Assembly: GCA_002450295.1 (NCBI GenBank)
Contig: DJYX01000041.1
Span: 1-23,832, forward strand
Reading direction: 5' to 3'
Length of the DNA: 23,832 nt
Source: Deltaproteobacteria bacterium UBA6967
GTDB taxonomy: Bacteria > SAR324 > NAC60-12
Part shown: positions 1 through 8,760 of the stretch, in pieces
Layout: each line of letters opens with the position of its first letter
How positions within the stretch are numbered: position 1 is the first letter of the stretch
Notes under the pieces: model-generated
What the model saw: only the letters and a program-made list of their open reading frames with translations
The model's database searches: none
What the model was told of the DNA's origin: nothing
Program-made: the position numbers and the translations under genes

Positions 1-345
1 CAGTGATCGCTTTTGACGCGTAACAACACCCAGTGGATTGACAGGTGGTCGGTCATTAGCAGTTTTCCGAGGTGGTGGAGGCCCTGGCTGCCAGTATTGA
101 TCGAACAAAGGATCAAATTGTTCATTCTCCTGCCTCGAAGAACACAGGAGCGCACGCAGTGCGGCACGGAGATAGGAGCGCTGATCCAGAGGGCCCACTC
201 GACAAGCTTCCAAGGCTGCCAAGGTTTCTGCTACACCAACCCGAAAACTTTGACGACGCAGAAAGCGACAGAACCCAATGACAGCTGCGGTCAGGTCTGT
301 CTGTGCATTCATGTGTTCCGTAACGAACATGTTCGTCGACTTCAT
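1..345 (-). CDS. coxE: CoxE-like protein, N-terminal part (runs off the left edge)
   Basis: The minus strand is open from the ATG at 345 to the window edge, giving 115 codons. The translated N-terminus contains FCRFLRRQ, VGVAETLAALEA and RAALRALLCSSRQE, followed by a proline-rich stretch. This is the usual N-terminal region of CoxE-type proteins, whose von Willebrand A domain lies further downstream and is outside the window. CoxE works with the MoxR-type ATPase CoxD in maturing the Mo/Cu active site of CO dehydrogenase. Its ATG overlaps the TGA of coxD (ATGA), so the two are probably translationally coupled. ATGs at 330 and 312 are alternative starts. The call rests on the N-terminal pattern and on gene order, since the metal-binding VWA motif cannot be seen. 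Confidence 0.82.
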   Translation of the reverse strand, partial: MKSTNMFVTEHMNAQTDLTAAVIGFCRFLRRQSFRVGVAETLAALEACRVGPLDQRSYLRAALRALLCSSRQENEQFDPLFDQYWQPGPPPPRKTANDRPPVNPLGVVTRQKRSL

Positions 346-1241
346 CCCACGGCTGCAGTCAACAGATTGTCCAGACCTCGCTTGCGTACCAGTTCCTGAT
401 CTTCTGTCGACTTCAGCACACATCCCATGGTACGTTCAAAAGTCAGTTCATCCAGATGTGGGCGATTGAGCAGCAGGAGTGCCTGAGCCCAATCCAGGGT
501 CTCAGCGACGCCTGGTGATTTGCTCAGTGGGAGTTCTCGCAAAGACTGAATACATTGCACTGTTTGACGTGCCAACTCGGCTTCTACCTGAGGTAATCGC
601 TGACGCACAATCTCCTGCTCTTGCTCTGCATCCGGATAACCAATCCAGTGGTACAGACAGCGCCTCTTGAGTGCATCACTCAACTCACGGGTCCTATTCG
701 AAGTCAGCACCACATGAGGACGGTGAGTCGCCTGTACAGTCCCCAACTCTGGAATCGTGATTTGAAAGACAGAGAGCAACTCCAGCAGGAAAGCTTCAAA
801 TTCCTCATCGGCACGGTCTACCTCATCGATCAGCAACACGGGAGACTTCGCTGAGTGACGCAAGGCGGATAACAGTGGTCGCTCCAACAGGAATTCTTCA
901 CTGAAAATTTGTGCTTGTTTACTGTCCAGACGATTGGCACCACTCGCTTCTTCCAGTCGGATAGCCAAGAGCTGCTTCTGGTAATTCCACTCATAAACAG
1001 CGCTGTGCACGTCGAGCCCTTCATAGCACTGCAAACGGATCAATTCCGTCTGGCACAAGGTGGCCAGTGCTTGGGCCAGTTCCGTCTTACCAACTCCAGA
1101 GGGGCCTTCCAACAGCAAGGGTCGGCCTAGATGTAAAAGTAGAAAAGCTGAGGTCGCCAGCGCCTCATCAGCTACATATCCGGTAGCTTGAAGCTCTGTG
1201 ACCACTGCCTGAGGATCTGCAGGCAGAGGCAAATTAGTCAT
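342..1241 (-). CDS. coxD: CoxD: MoxR-family AAA+ ATPase for CO dehydrogenase maturation
   Basis: This is a 299-residue MoxR-type AAA+ ATPase. Walker A is GPSGVGKT (residues 46-53), Walker B is VLLIDE (135-140), and the sensor-1 region LTSNRTRELSDALKRRC follows. In carboxidotrophs CoxD is needed for post-translational assembly of the [CuSMoO2] centre of CoxL, acting with the VWA protein CoxE as a metal-insertion chaperone pair. Here it sits 63 nt downstream of coxL and overlaps coxE by 4 nt, the order known from cox operons. The region just upstream of its ATG is pyrimidine-rich and shows no clear Shine-Dalgarno sequence, so translation may be weaker than that of the structural genes. A general MoxR chaperone is the alternative, but context favours coxD. 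Confidence 0.92.
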   Translation of the reverse strand: MTNLPLPADPQAVVTELQATGYVADEALATSAFLLLHLGRPLLLEGPSGVGKTELAQALATLCQTELIRLQCYEGLDVHSAVYEWNYQKQLLAIRLEEASGANRLDSKQAQIFSEEFLLERPLLSALRHSAKSPVLLIDEVDRADEEFEAFLLELLSVFQITIPELGTVQATHRPHVVLTSNRTRELSDALKRRCLYHWIGYPDAEQEQEIVRQRLPQVEAELARQTVQCIQSLRELPLSKSPGVAETLDWAQALLLLNRPHLDELTFERTMGCVLKSTEDQELVRKRGLDNLLTAAVG

Positions 1242-1273
1242 GAAAAAATCGGATTTGGAGAGAAAGGAGAGTG

Positions 1274-1292
1274 AGGAGCCCCAGAGGCTCCT
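1274..1292 (-). other. Intercistronic hairpin between coxL and coxD
   Basis: AGGAGCC (1274-1280) and GGCTCCT (1286-1292) are perfectly complementary around a 5-nt loop. The hairpin begins 12 nt after the coxL stop. On the transcribed minus strand no T-run follows it, so it does not look like a full intrinsic terminator. It may stabilise the 3' end of the coxMSL message or partly terminate transcription before the accessory genes coxD and coxE. Confidence 0.55.
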
Positions 1293-1304
1293 TCAGTCAG
1301 CTAA

Positions 1305-3680
1305 TTAGGAAATGACGCCCTTTTCCTTCAAAATCTTCCAGACCTTGAAGGGAGTGACAGGGATATCAACATGGGTCACACCCAAGTGAGAGAGCGCATC
1401 TACTACCGCGTTGGCCACTGCAGGAGGTGCTCCCACGGTTGGGGATTCTGCAACTCCCTTGGCACCCAGTGGGTGGTGTGGGGAAGGTGTGATCGTATGC
1501 CCGGTTTCCCAATTCGGAGTTTCTACCGACGTTGGTAGTAGGTAGTCCATGAAGGTACCGTTGAGAATGTTACCATCATCATCATAGATCAACTCCTCGT
1601 ACATTGCTGGGGCAATTCCCATTGCCAGGCCGCCATGTATTTGACCTGTTACAATCATTGGATTGATGATATTTCCACAGTCATCAATCGCCACGAACCG
1701 GCGAATCTTCATCTCTGCAGTTTTGGGATCAATGTCCATCACACAGATGTAGGACCCAAAGGGGAAGGTCAGATTGGGTGGATCATAGTAGTGCGTCGCT
1801 TCCAGCCCAGCTTCCATTCCCTGTGGATGGTTGGTATAAGCCGCAAACGCAATGTCCTGAATCGTCTTGGAGCGCTCTGGGGCTCCCTTGACAAAGAACT
1901 TGCCGGGTTCCCATTCCAGATCTTCTTCACTGACTTCCAGAAGATATGCAGCAATTTTACGTGCCTTGTCCCGGATCTTGTGAGCAGCCTTGGCAGCAGC
2001 AGCACCAGCGGTAGGTGTACTGCGTGAGGCGTAGGTTCCCAATCCATAAGGAGCAGTGTCGGTGTCACCTTCCTCAATCTGAATGTGCATGGCTGGAATG
2101 CCCAACTCTTCCGCGAGGATCTGGGCATACGTTGTTTCGTGGCCTTGCCCCTGGGATTTAGTTCCAAAGCGAGCGATTGCCTTCCCCGTTGGATGGATTC
2201 TGACCTCAGCGCTATCAAACATCTTGATGCCGAGGATATCGAAATCTTTGGAAGGACCTGCCCCAACAATTTCAGTGAAGCTGGATATACCAATACCCAT
2301 CAACTCACCTCGGGCACGTTTCTCTGCCTGCTCCTTGCGCAATTCCTCGTAGCCCACCATATCCATTGCTTTACGCAACGCTGGGGCATAATCACCAGAG
2401 TCGTACTCCCAACCCAATGCGGAGCGGTAGGGGAACTGATCTTTCTGAATGAAGTTTTGAAACCGAAGATCTGCCGGATCCCGTCCCAACTTCTGGGCGA
2501 GCACATCCGTAATTCGCTCAATTGCGTGCACAGCTTCCGTCACTCGGAAAGAACAACGATAGGCGACCCCTCCCGGTGGCTTGTTTGTGTAAACCGCGTC
2601 CATCTCAGTGAAGGCCGTTGGAATATCGTAAGAACCCGTTACGATCGAGAAGAGCCCTGAAGGAAACTTGGAAGGATTCGCTGCCGCGTCTGTGTAACCA
2701 TGGTCGGCCAAGGTCTTGATTCGCAGACCGGTCATCTTACCCTCCTTGGTGGAGGCCAGTTCAACAGTCATATGGTAATCACGAGCAAAAGAATCTGCCT
2801 GAAGGTTCTCGGAGCGGTCTTCAATCCACTTGACTGGCTTACCAATCAGAAAGCTTGCGGCAATCGCGATGACGTAGCCCGGATAAACCGGCACCTTACC
2901 TCCAAAACCACCTCCAATATCTGGAGAAATTACGCGAATACGCTCTTCTGAGAGGCCAACGTGACCTGCAACAAGAGCGATAACGGTGCGAATCGCATGG
3001 GGAGCCTGTGTTGTCATCCAGACTGTCAGCTTACCTTCAGCTTTTTCGTAACTGGCTACACAACCACAGGTTTCGATTGAAGCAACGTGAATTCGAGGGA
3101 TATAGACTTGTTCTTTGACCACCACGTCTGCCTCATCGAAGGCTTGTTCAGTGGCTTCCTGATCACCTGTCTGCCAATGCCAGATATGGTTATCTGTTCT
3201 ACCTTCCTTGTCTGGTCGCAGCAACGGAGCATCTGCATCCAAGGCCTTGTGAGGATCAATGAGCGGCTTCATCTGCTCATATTCAATCGAATTTTCCAGA
3301 GCCTGTACCGCATCGGCAGCAATATAGCGGTCTGTAGCAATCACAGCAGCAACTTCCTGGGCCTGATACATCACCGTATCAGTGGGTAGGACCATCTGAG
3401 TGTCTGACATCAGAGTCGGCATCCAGTGCAAATTGTACTGCTTAAGATCTTCCCCAGTGATGACAGCTAACACTCCGGGAATCTCCATCGCTGCACTTTT
3501 ATCTATGCTCTTGATCTTGGCATAGGCAAAGGGACTGCGAGCAATGTCCATGTAGAGCATTCCCGGCAACTGTACATCATCTGTGTATTTGCCTAATCCT
3601 CGGATAAAGCGCGCATCTTCCTTTCGTTTGAGGCTATGCCCCATACCTCCAATTTCTTTGGATGTCTTGCACATTATCAT
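1305..3680 (-). CDS. coxL: CoxL: form I aerobic CO dehydrogenase, molybdenum-binding large subunit
   Basis: This 791-residue protein belongs to the xanthine oxidase family and catalyses CO + H2O to CO2 with transfer of two electrons to CoxS. The active-site loop AYRCSFR (373-379, Cys376) matches the AYXCSFR signature that separates form I CO dehydrogenases from form II homologues, and Cys376 would carry the Cu-S-Mo bridge. Also visible are GGGFGGK (256-262) and SQGQGHET in Mo-cofactor binding regions, and GVAESP with Glu745 at the position of the catalytic glutamate. The ATG at 3680 overlaps the coxS TGA (ATGA), and AGGAGG repeats lie 4 and 10 nt upstream of it; the ATG two codons later is also well placed. 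No disruption is visible. Confidence 0.97.
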   Translation of the reverse strand: MIMCKTSKEIGGMGHSLKRKEDARFIRGLGKYTDDVQLPGMLYMDIARSPFAYAKIKSIDKSAAMEIPGVLAVITGEDLKQYNLHWMPTLMSDTQMVLPTDTVMYQAQEVAAVIATDRYIAADAVQALENSIEYEQMKPLIDPHKALDADAPLLRPDKEGRTDNHIWHWQTGDQEATEQAFDEADVVVKEQVYIPRIHVASIETCGCVASYEKAEGKLTVWMTTQAPHAIRTVIALVAGHVGLSEERIRVISPDIGGGFGGKVPVYPGYVIAIAASFLIGKPVKWIEDRSENLQADSFARDYHMTVELASTKEGKMTGLRIKTLADHGYTDAAANPSKFPSGLFSIVTGSYDIPTAFTEMDAVYTNKPPGGVAYRCSFRVTEAVHAIERITDVLAQKLGRDPADLRFQNFIQKDQFPYRSALGWEYDSGDYAPALRKAMDMVGYEELRKEQAEKRARGELMGIGISSFTEIVGAGPSKDFDILGIKMFDSAEVRIHPTGKAIARFGTKSQGQGHETTYAQILAEELGIPAMHIQIEEGDTDTAPYGLGTYASRSTPTAGAAAAKAAHKIRDKARKIAAYLLEVSEEDLEWEPGKFFVKGAPERSKTIQDIAFAAYTNHPQGMEAGLEATHYYDPPNLTFPFGSYICVMDIDPKTAEMKIRRFVAIDDCGNIINPMIVTGQIHGGLAMGIAPAMYEELIYDDDGNILNGTFMDYLLPTSVETPNWETGHTITPSPHHPLGAKGVAESPTVGAPPAVANAVVDALSHLGVTHVDIPVTPFKVWKILKEKGVIS

Positions 3681-4168
3681 GCGGCCTCCTCCTGCTTCTC
3701 GTTCAGTTTATTGGCGGCATACTGGATCGACTTGATGATGTTCGAGTAGCCTGTGCAACGACACAAATTTCCTGAAATTCCCCAGCGAATTTCCTCTTCT
3801 GTTGGGTTCGGATTTTTTTCTAACAATTCTTTTCCTCGCATTATCATCCCCGGAGTACAGAAACCACACTGCAGCCCATGCTCCTGATGAAAACCTTCCT
3901 GAAGTGGATGAAGCTGCCCTCCTTGCTCGACTCCCTCAATCGTCTCTATCTTTTGATTGTTGGCCTGAACCGCGAAGAAAGTACAGGCCTTGATCGACTT
4001 CCCGTTCAAAAGGATCGTACAGGCGCCACAGCTAGACGTATCACAACCGATGTGTGTACCGGTCAGAGCTAGGTCATCGCGGAGAAAATGGATCAACAAT
4101 TTTCGGGAATCTACCTCTTGGGTGAATGATTCACCGTTGATTTCAATCGTGATGCTGTGCTTCGACAT
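3677..4168 (-). CDS. coxS: CoxS: CO dehydrogenase [2Fe-2S] small subunit
   Basis: The 163-residue protein carries both iron-sulphur clusters of this family. The N-terminal plant-ferredoxin-like cluster uses Cys42, Cys47, Cys50 ([10 protein letters not shown]) and Cys62. The C-terminal helical cluster uses Cys101, Cys104 (CGFC), Cys136 and Cys138 (CRC). It passes electrons from the Mo/Cu site of CoxL to the FAD of CoxM. The start at 4168 is 3 nt after the coxM stop and has a strong GGAGGAG ribosome-binding site about 7 nt upstream. Length and motif spacing are normal for the family. Confidence 0.97.
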   Translation of the reverse strand: MSKHSITIEINGESFTQEVDSRKLLIHFLRDDLALTGTHIGCDTSSCGACTILLNGKSIKACTFFAVQANNQKIETIEGVEQGGQLHPLQEGFHQEHGLQCGFCTPGMIMRGKELLEKNPNPTEEEIRWGISGNLCRCTGYSNIIKSIQYAANKLNEKQEEAA

Positions 4169-4171
4169 GGG

Positions 4172-5047
4172 TCAACTCCTCCCTTGGGCGCGTTCCACTG
4201 AGCGGCGGAGTGCGCGTTGTATCAGTTCACGAATCAGAGTAAGCTTGTATTCAGCAGAACCTCTCAAATCATCTGCTGGGCTTGATGCATCTGCAGCAAG
4301 CTGTCCTGCCTGCGCAAATAGCGCATCAGATGGTTGTTGGCCCCGCAGAGCGTTCTCCGCATCCACTGCTCGAGTGGGGAGCGCTGCAACGTTAGTCAAT
4401 CCGATACCAGCCTGTTCAATACTACCATCAGCCGCTAGCGAGAGTTGAACCGCTACTGCAGCAGCAGCGTAGTCACCTACCTTGCGCTCTACTTTCAAGT
4501 AACAACCCCCACTCCGGGAAGGGGGAATTGGTATTCTAATCTCAGTGAGAATCTCTCCGTGCTCCAATGCTGTTGTGAAGAAATCCGTGAAAAACTCATC
4601 TATCGGCACTATCCGAGCTCCAGAAGCCCCAGTGATCTCAATCTCAGCTCGGTAGGCCAGCATGGTCGCAGGGTGATCGTTGGCGGGATCACCGTGAGCT
4701 AGATTACCCCCCACAGTTGCTAGATTTCGAACCTGGGGATCTGCAATCATCTTCGTGGTGTCCACTAGTAACGGATACCGTTCACTAATCCAGGGTAGAT
4801 CTTCTAGAACCACTTCACGAGCCATTGTACCGATTTTCAGAAAACCACCTTCCTCACGGACGTAGTCCAAGCCAGGAATGTGGCTAATATCAATCAAGTG
4901 GCTCGGCTCTGCGAAGCGTAAGCGCATCGCGGGGATCAGGCTATGACCACCAGCCAGCACCTTGGCTTCATCTCCATGTTCATGTAACAAGGCAATGGCC
5001 TCCGGCAGAGTGGCCGGAACCAAGTAATCGAAAGTAGGGGGTATCAT
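4172..5047 (-). CDS. coxM: CoxM: CO dehydrogenase FAD-binding medium subunit
   Basis: The 291-residue flavoprotein has the two FAD-binding signatures of the family: AGGHSLIP at 32-39 and TVGGNLAHGD at 111-120, followed by PANDHPA. It collects electrons from CoxS and hands them to the respiratory chain. It is the first gene of the coxMSLDE unit, in the canonical order. A GGGAGAG ribosome-binding site lies upstream of the ATG at 5047. A start two codons into another family member's reading frame was considered but the N-terminus (PTFDYLVPATLPEAIALL) aligns well with typical CoxM, so this start is likely correct. Confidence 0.96.
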   Translation of the reverse strand: MIPPTFDYLVPATLPEAIALLHEHGDEAKVLAGGHSLIPAMRLRFAEPSHLIDISHIPGLDYVREEGGFLKIGTMAREVVLEDLPWISERYPLLVDTTKMIADPQVRNLATVGGNLAHGDPANDHPATMLAYRAEIEITGASGARIVPIDEFFTDFFTTALEHGEILTEIRIPIPPSRSGGCYLKVERKVGDYAAAAVAVQLSLAADGSIEQAGIGLTNVAALPTRAVDAENALRGQQPSDALFAQAGQLAADASSPADDLRGSAEYKLTLIRELIQRALRRSVERAQGRS

Positions 5048-5319
5048 GTTGGCTCTCCCTCAGGCTCTTAGACGTCTGACACAAGACCAAGATTATTTGG
5101 TACCTGCATTCAGGCAAGACGATCAACAGTCGCAGATTTCAACTGCCGCTAATTTGTCACACCAAAATAGAACAACAGCAAAAGAGGAGGAAAGCAAGGT
5201 TTGGAAAAATAATTTTTTCCGAGAAGTCTCTATCTTGTAGAATTAATTTTTGAAGAGAGACTTTCTCGGAAGATTGGAAGGATGATTTGATCGTGATAGG
5301 GATGATTCCGTTGTGAACC
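5048..5319. promoter_or_regulatory. Intergenic region expected to hold the cox operon promoter
   Basis: These 272 nt separate coxM from the end of the pentapeptide gene and must contain the cox leader, unless transcription reads through from upstream. I see no convincing -35/-10 pair. Notable elements are an AGACGTCT palindrome at 5070-5077, close to the coxM start, and a long hairpin at 5219-5269. No gene is supported here. Confidence 0.35.
5219..5269 (-). terminator. Long imperfect hairpin: terminator of the pentapeptide gene or cox leader structure
   Basis: CCGAGAAGTCTCT (5219-5231) pairs with AGAGAC-T-TTCTCGG (5256-5269), a 13-bp stem with one bulged base and a loop of about 24 nt. On the minus strand it lies about 50 nt after the pentapeptide stop and about 170 nt before coxM. 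It is followed by A6TTAT5 rather than an immediate T-run, so the intrinsic-terminator call is tentative. Confidence 0.4.
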
Positions 5320-5952
5320 TCAACGAGGTTCAAGTTCGCAGTGTCGAAACTCAATCTGCGGGGTAACTTCTGTGCCAAAGTGTGTATTGCAGAAGTATGC
5401 TCCACGGAACTGGGTTCCACGTAATCGTGTGCTGTAGAAGATAGTCCCTGATAGATTTGATTTCGACAAGTTAGCGTTCTGTAGGTCTGCGGTATTGAAC
5501 CAAACTCCACTTAGATTGGCTTCGGACATGTCGGCACCAAACAACTTCACTCCTTTTAAATTGGCACCTTGGAGATTTGCTCTTTTTAGATTTGCGCCTC
5601 GCAGATTTGCACCCTCTAGATTGGAACCCTGCAGATTTGCGCCCTGCAAATCTGCTTGCTCTAAGTTGGCACCTCGCAAGTTACTACTAGAGAGATCGGC
5701 TACCTGAAGATTCGCACTGAAAAAGATTGTCTTCGCCATATCGGAAGAACGGAGATTGGCACCGTTCAGTTTGGTCATCCGCAGATCAGCCTCACTGATA
5801 TTGCACTCTACGCACGCTCCAAAATTACGTAATCGACCCAGATCTCTTTGGTCATAAGCCCAGAGAAATTGGGGAACGATCCATCCCAAGCTGACAAGGA
5901 GCCAGCAAAGGCCAAGTGGTAGAGACAATCGGAACTGTCGAAGGAGATGCAT
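5320..5952 (-). CDS. Exported pentapeptide-repeat protein
   Basis: This 210-residue protein begins with a positively charged segment and a hydrophobic stretch (about residues 10-32), consistent with a signal peptide or membrane anchor. Residues about 52-190 are near-continuous A(N/D)LxG-type pentapeptide repeats, including GANLQGSNLEGANLRGAN, which predicts a right-handed quadrilateral beta-helix. The pair CVEC (47-50) just before the repeats and two cysteines near the C-terminus could form disulphides after export. Such proteins have no single function; many are of unknown role and some bind protein partners. It is on the same strand as the cox genes, 272 nt upstream, but nothing shows that it belongs to CO oxidation. 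A 7-bp inverted repeat (5315-5331) overlaps the stop codon. Confidence 0.85.
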   Translation of the reverse strand: MHLLRQFRLSLPLGLCWLLVSLGWIVPQFLWAYDQRDLGRLRNFGACVECNISEADLRMTKLNGANLRSSDMAKTIFFSANLQVADLSSSNLRGANLEQADLQGANLQGSNLEGANLRGANLKRANLQGANLKGVKLFGADMSEANLSGVWFNTADLQNANLSKSNLSGTIFYSTRLRGTQFRGAYFCNTHFGTEVTPQIEFRHCELEPR

Positions 5953-6258
5953 ATTCGCTCGTTTGTGAATTTATCAAAGAAAAATCCCTATTGAAAACAA
6001 CGATAAACAGCATCCGATTCTGATCGTTTCTTACAAAATTAGACTGGCAAAAACGGAACCAAACTACTTTGACAAGTCTTCAATCTCACCAAAAGCCTTC
6101 ACGCACCAAAGTAATTTCAAAGCGGAATGGAACCGAGAACTCGGTAATCAAACGGGGTGAGGAGATAGGAGCTAACTGAGGAAAATTTCAATCTTGGCAG
6201 GCTCAGAGATGCCTTCTCTAGCAAGAATTTCCAGAAAAGACATCTCAGGTAGGCAAAA
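5953..6258. other. Intergenic region, no gene seen
   Basis: These 306 nt lie between the end of the amide operon and the pentapeptide gene. They should include the operon's 3' end and the pentapeptide promoter. A short hairpin, ACCGAG-AA-CTCGGT at 6132-6145, and a wider inverted pair GAGATG/CATCTC near 6206-6246 are visible, but neither has a T-run on the minus strand. No open frame here looks protein-like. Confidence 0.4.
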
Positions 6259-7272
6259 TTAGGAAATGTATTTTTTCGGAATTGCAGCTCCCATTGTATA
6301 CTTGGGGTCAACAAAATTCCCCAAGCGGACCTTTCCACATTGGCTCAACATCATATAGGCGTCGTAGCGTTCAAAACCAAAATCCCGCTCAAGCCAATAG
6401 ATTAGCTCCCGATAAGCAATTCTACACGCATCTTCCAGAGGTCTGGTGCTACCAATCGCCATGATGAAATCATCTGCTTCAAGGCGTGGCCACTCGATAT
6501 TGTAATTTTTAATCACGTTTACGGTAAAGGTTGTAAAAGTTGGATACTCAACAGCTACGCCGCAAACCTCTCCATCCCCCTGACAAGCGTGCGCATCACC
6601 AATGAAAACCCGTGCACCCTCAACGCGAACAGGTAGATAAGTCACGGTGCCAGGCCCCATGTCAGGCAAGTCCATATTCCCACCGTGGCTATCCGGTGTT
6701 AGGGAATTGATTGAATCAATTTCCGGTGAAGTACTCAGTGTGCCAATGTGGGGACGATATGGTAGCTTGATTCGGTCGCTCCAGTGGACAGTCTCTTCAT
6801 CCACATGAATCTTACGGACAATCTCTGGCAACGGTTCGTTTAATGTTGCAGTCAGGTTGGTTCCGGTCAAAGCACCGAATTCAGGAATCATGCAGCAGGT
6901 GCCCCGAGGCTGATCACCACGAGGCACCATTTTCTCAATGTGAATGCAAATCGTATCTCCAGGCTGTGCACCCTTGACCATAATGGGCCCACATTGAGGA
7001 TTAAGATAAGGCATTTTGAGAAGCTTTGTTGGTTTGTCAGATTCCGATCGAATTTTCCCCTCAAAAGCATCGTGTGTTTCGGCAACAATTGTATCTCCAG
7101 GCTCTACTTCCAAAACGGGATTACTGTAGGGCCCAATCGTATAAACGTATTTCCCTTGCTTTTCAGCACTTAAGTGATGAACTTTGCCGGTGGGGGCTTT
7201 AGCAATACCATGCTTGTACATCATCGAATCACTTACCCAATCATTGGGGTAAGACCGCATGATCATTTCCAT
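6259..7272 (-). CDS. Acetamidase/formamidase family amidohydrolase
   Basis: The 337-residue protein matches the FmdA/AmdA family, which hydrolyses formamide, acetamide or related short amides to ammonia and the carboxylate. Family hallmarks visible are GDTIVAETHDAFEG near 59-72, NPQCGPIMVKGAQPGDT near 91-107, HGGNMD at 196-201 and GDAHACQGDGE at 225-235, which together form the metal-dependent active site. There is no signal peptide, so it acts in the cytoplasm. It is the last gene of an ABC importer operon, 15 nt after the second ATPase gene, and has an AGAGG ribosome-binding site 5 nt before the ATG. ATGs at 7266 and 7260 are alternatives. Context points to hydrolysis of an imported amide; formamide versus acetamide or a larger amide cannot be decided from sequence. 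Confidence 0.9.
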   Translation of the reverse strand: MEMIMRSYPNDWVSDSMMYKHGIAKAPTGKVHHLSAEKQGKYVYTIGPYSNPVLEVEPGDTIVAETHDAFEGKIRSESDKPTKLLKMPYLNPQCGPIMVKGAQPGDTICIHIEKMVPRGDQPRGTCCMIPEFGALTGTNLTATLNEPLPEIVRKIHVDEETVHWSDRIKLPYRPHIGTLSTSPEIDSINSLTPDSHGGNMDLPDMGPGTVTYLPVRVEGARVFIGDAHACQGDGEVCGVAVEYPTFTTFTVNVIKNYNIEWPRLEADDFIMAIGSTRPLEDACRIAYRELIYWLERDFGFERYDAYMMLSQCGKVRLGNFVDPKYTMGAAIPKKYIS

Positions 7273-7287
7273 GTCTACCTCTTTAGG

Positions 7288-8007
7288 CTAGATTGACAAA
7301 ACTTTGCTAAGCTTTTCTTCATCCCGAACCGCATCAGAATCAAGCATAGCAACAACAGAACCCTTCTCAACAGCGTACGCTCTGTCAACTGTGTTAGAAA
7401 TTAATGAAGCATTTTGATCAATCAAAATTATGGACAAGTTGAGTTGTTTCCGAAAATTCAATATAGCCTCACCAATTTGACCGACAATATTTGGCTGTAC
7501 TCCCTCACTTGGTTCATCCAAGATAAGTATTTCAGGCCCACCTGCTAAAGCTCTGCCAATTGCTAACATTTCTTGTTGTCCCCCACTAAGTGATCCTGCC
7601 ATCTGACTTCTTCTTTCATGAAGAATAGGGAAAAGATCGAAAATTAGTTTGTTGAATTTAGAACGCTTCTTAGAGTCTCGCTGTAGATAACCACCAAGGA
7701 GAAGATGTTCGTTGACTGTCATTCCTGGAAAAATTCCTCGACCCTGCGGGACATATCCAACTCCCTTGCGAGCAATTAATTCAGGCTGCAGGTTTGTGAT
7801 GTCGTTTCCGAATAAGGTCACTTTGCCATTGCTGGCACGAATTAACCCAATTAAAGTTTTGACAAATGTAGATTTCCCAACTCCGTTTCTACCAATAATA
7901 CCAACAATTTCATTTGTAAGAATATCTACTGAGATATCACGTACAACAGTTGCCGTTCCGTATCCACTGCACACATCTTGGGTAGTCAAAACAGAGGACT
8001 GATTCAT
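7288..8007 (-). CDS. ABC transporter ATPase, LivF/UrtE type
   Basis: This is a 239-residue ATPase of a hydrophobic-amino-acid/urea/amide uptake transporter. Walker A is GRNGVGKST (39-47), the signature motif is the canonical LSGGQ (140-144) and Walker B is ILILDEP (160-166). GYVPQGRGIFPGMTV is typical of LivF-type subunits. I chose the ATG at 8007, one base after the stop of the partner ATPase; a TTG at 8019 gives a slightly longer frame but overlaps it. It is predicted to pair with the ATPase encoded upstream and with the two permeases to energise import. Confidence 0.93.
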   Translation of the reverse strand: MNQSSVLTTQDVCSGYGTATVVRDISVDILTNEIVGIIGRNGVGKSTFVKTLIGLIRASNGKVTLFGNDITNLQPELIARKGVGYVPQGRGIFPGMTVNEHLLLGGYLQRDSKKRSKFNKLIFDLFPILHERRSQMAGSLSGGQQEMLAIGRALAGGPEILILDEPSEGVQPNIVGQIGEAILNFRKQLNLSIILIDQNASLISNTVDRAYAVEKGSVVAMLDSDAVRDEEKLSKVLSI

Positions 8008-8008
8008 T

Positions 8009-8725
8009 TTAGTACCCAAGATATATATTTTTCACCTCAACATTGTTGAGGGTAGACTGTAAATCACCCTCATAAAAAACACCGCCCTGGTGCATAACCG
8101 TAATTTTTTCAGCGATTTGCTTGATGAATTTAAGATCATGTTCAACAACAATAATTGTTAGGCCATGTTTTTTACATGACTTGACAGCGTCAGCAGTCAT
8201 ACCCGTTTCCTTCTCTGAGAGCCCCGCTGTTGGTTCATCAAGAAGTAGAACATCAGCACCTGTGTGAATGATCATCAAAATTTCTAACCATTGCAAATGA
8301 TGATGAGCAAGATTTTTAGAAGGGAAATTTGAGTTAATTGAGAAATCAAACAATTCGATTAGTTCTTTCAATAATTCATTCTTCTCATCAGAATGATTTC
8401 CAATCGAAAATCCCGAAGCGATTTCAATATTTTCTCTCACTGAAAGATTATTGTACGCTCGAATAGTCTGAAAGGTCATCCCTAAACCGAGCCTAACTCT
8501 GGCGCTAGGTTCAAAGTTTGAAATCTCTTTCCCTTTAACAACGACAGTACCACTATCTAATTTAATAAGACCAAAAAGTGCTTTGAAGAGCGTTGATTTT
8601 CCAGCACCATTGGGCCCTATAACACATCTGATCTCATTTTTTTCAACCTGAAAATTCACGTTTGACAGCGCTGACACGCCACCAAATTTCTTACTCAGGT
8701 TATTTGTTTCAATAATTTTTTCCAT
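8009..8725 (-). CDS. ABC transporter ATPase, LivG/UrtD type, with degenerate signature motif
   Basis: This 238-residue ATPase has Walker A GPNGAGKST (38-46), Walker B VLLLDEP, and the switch histidine in VVEHD. The QWLEI segment after the signature is typical of UrtD/LivG-type subunits. The signature itself, usually LSHGQ or LSYGQ in this branch, reads LAHHH; I checked this in the nucleotide sequence (gct cat cat cat). The serine and glycine that contact ATP across the dimer interface are therefore missing. Its partner LivF-type ATPase keeps a normal LSGGQ, so the heterodimer may have one standard and one altered ATP site. It starts 35 nt after the LivM-type permease gene. Confidence 0.92.
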   Translation of the reverse strand: MEKIIETNNLSKKFGGVSALSNVNFQVEKNEIRCVIGPNGAGKSTLFKALFGLIKLDSGTVVVKGKEISNFEPSARVRLGLGMTFQTIRAYNNLSVRENIEIASGFSIGNHSDEKNELLKELIELFDFSINSNFPSKNLAHHHLQWLEILMIIHTGADVLLLDEPTAGLSEKETGMTADAVKSCKKHGLTIIVVEHDLKFIKQIAEKITVMHQGGVFYEGDLQSTLNNVEVKNIYLGY

Positions 8726-8760
8726 ATACTTGAAAAATAGTTCTAACGAATCTAATTATC

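Noticed and set aside
1635..2660. Open frames on both strands overlapping coxL (for example 1769-2293 minus and 2085-2660 plus)
   Set aside because: They lie wholly inside the well-supported coxL frame and have compositions typical of shifted or antisense frames.
5495..5707. Repeated AGATTTGC-like units that look like a tandem DNA repeat or CRISPR
   Set aside because: They are the codons of pentapeptide repeats, with a 15-nt period and no spacers.
6117..6338. 73-codon minus-strand frame overlapping the end of the amidase gene
   Set aside because: Half of it is out of frame inside the acetamidase/formamidase gene; no ribosome-binding site or protein-like features.
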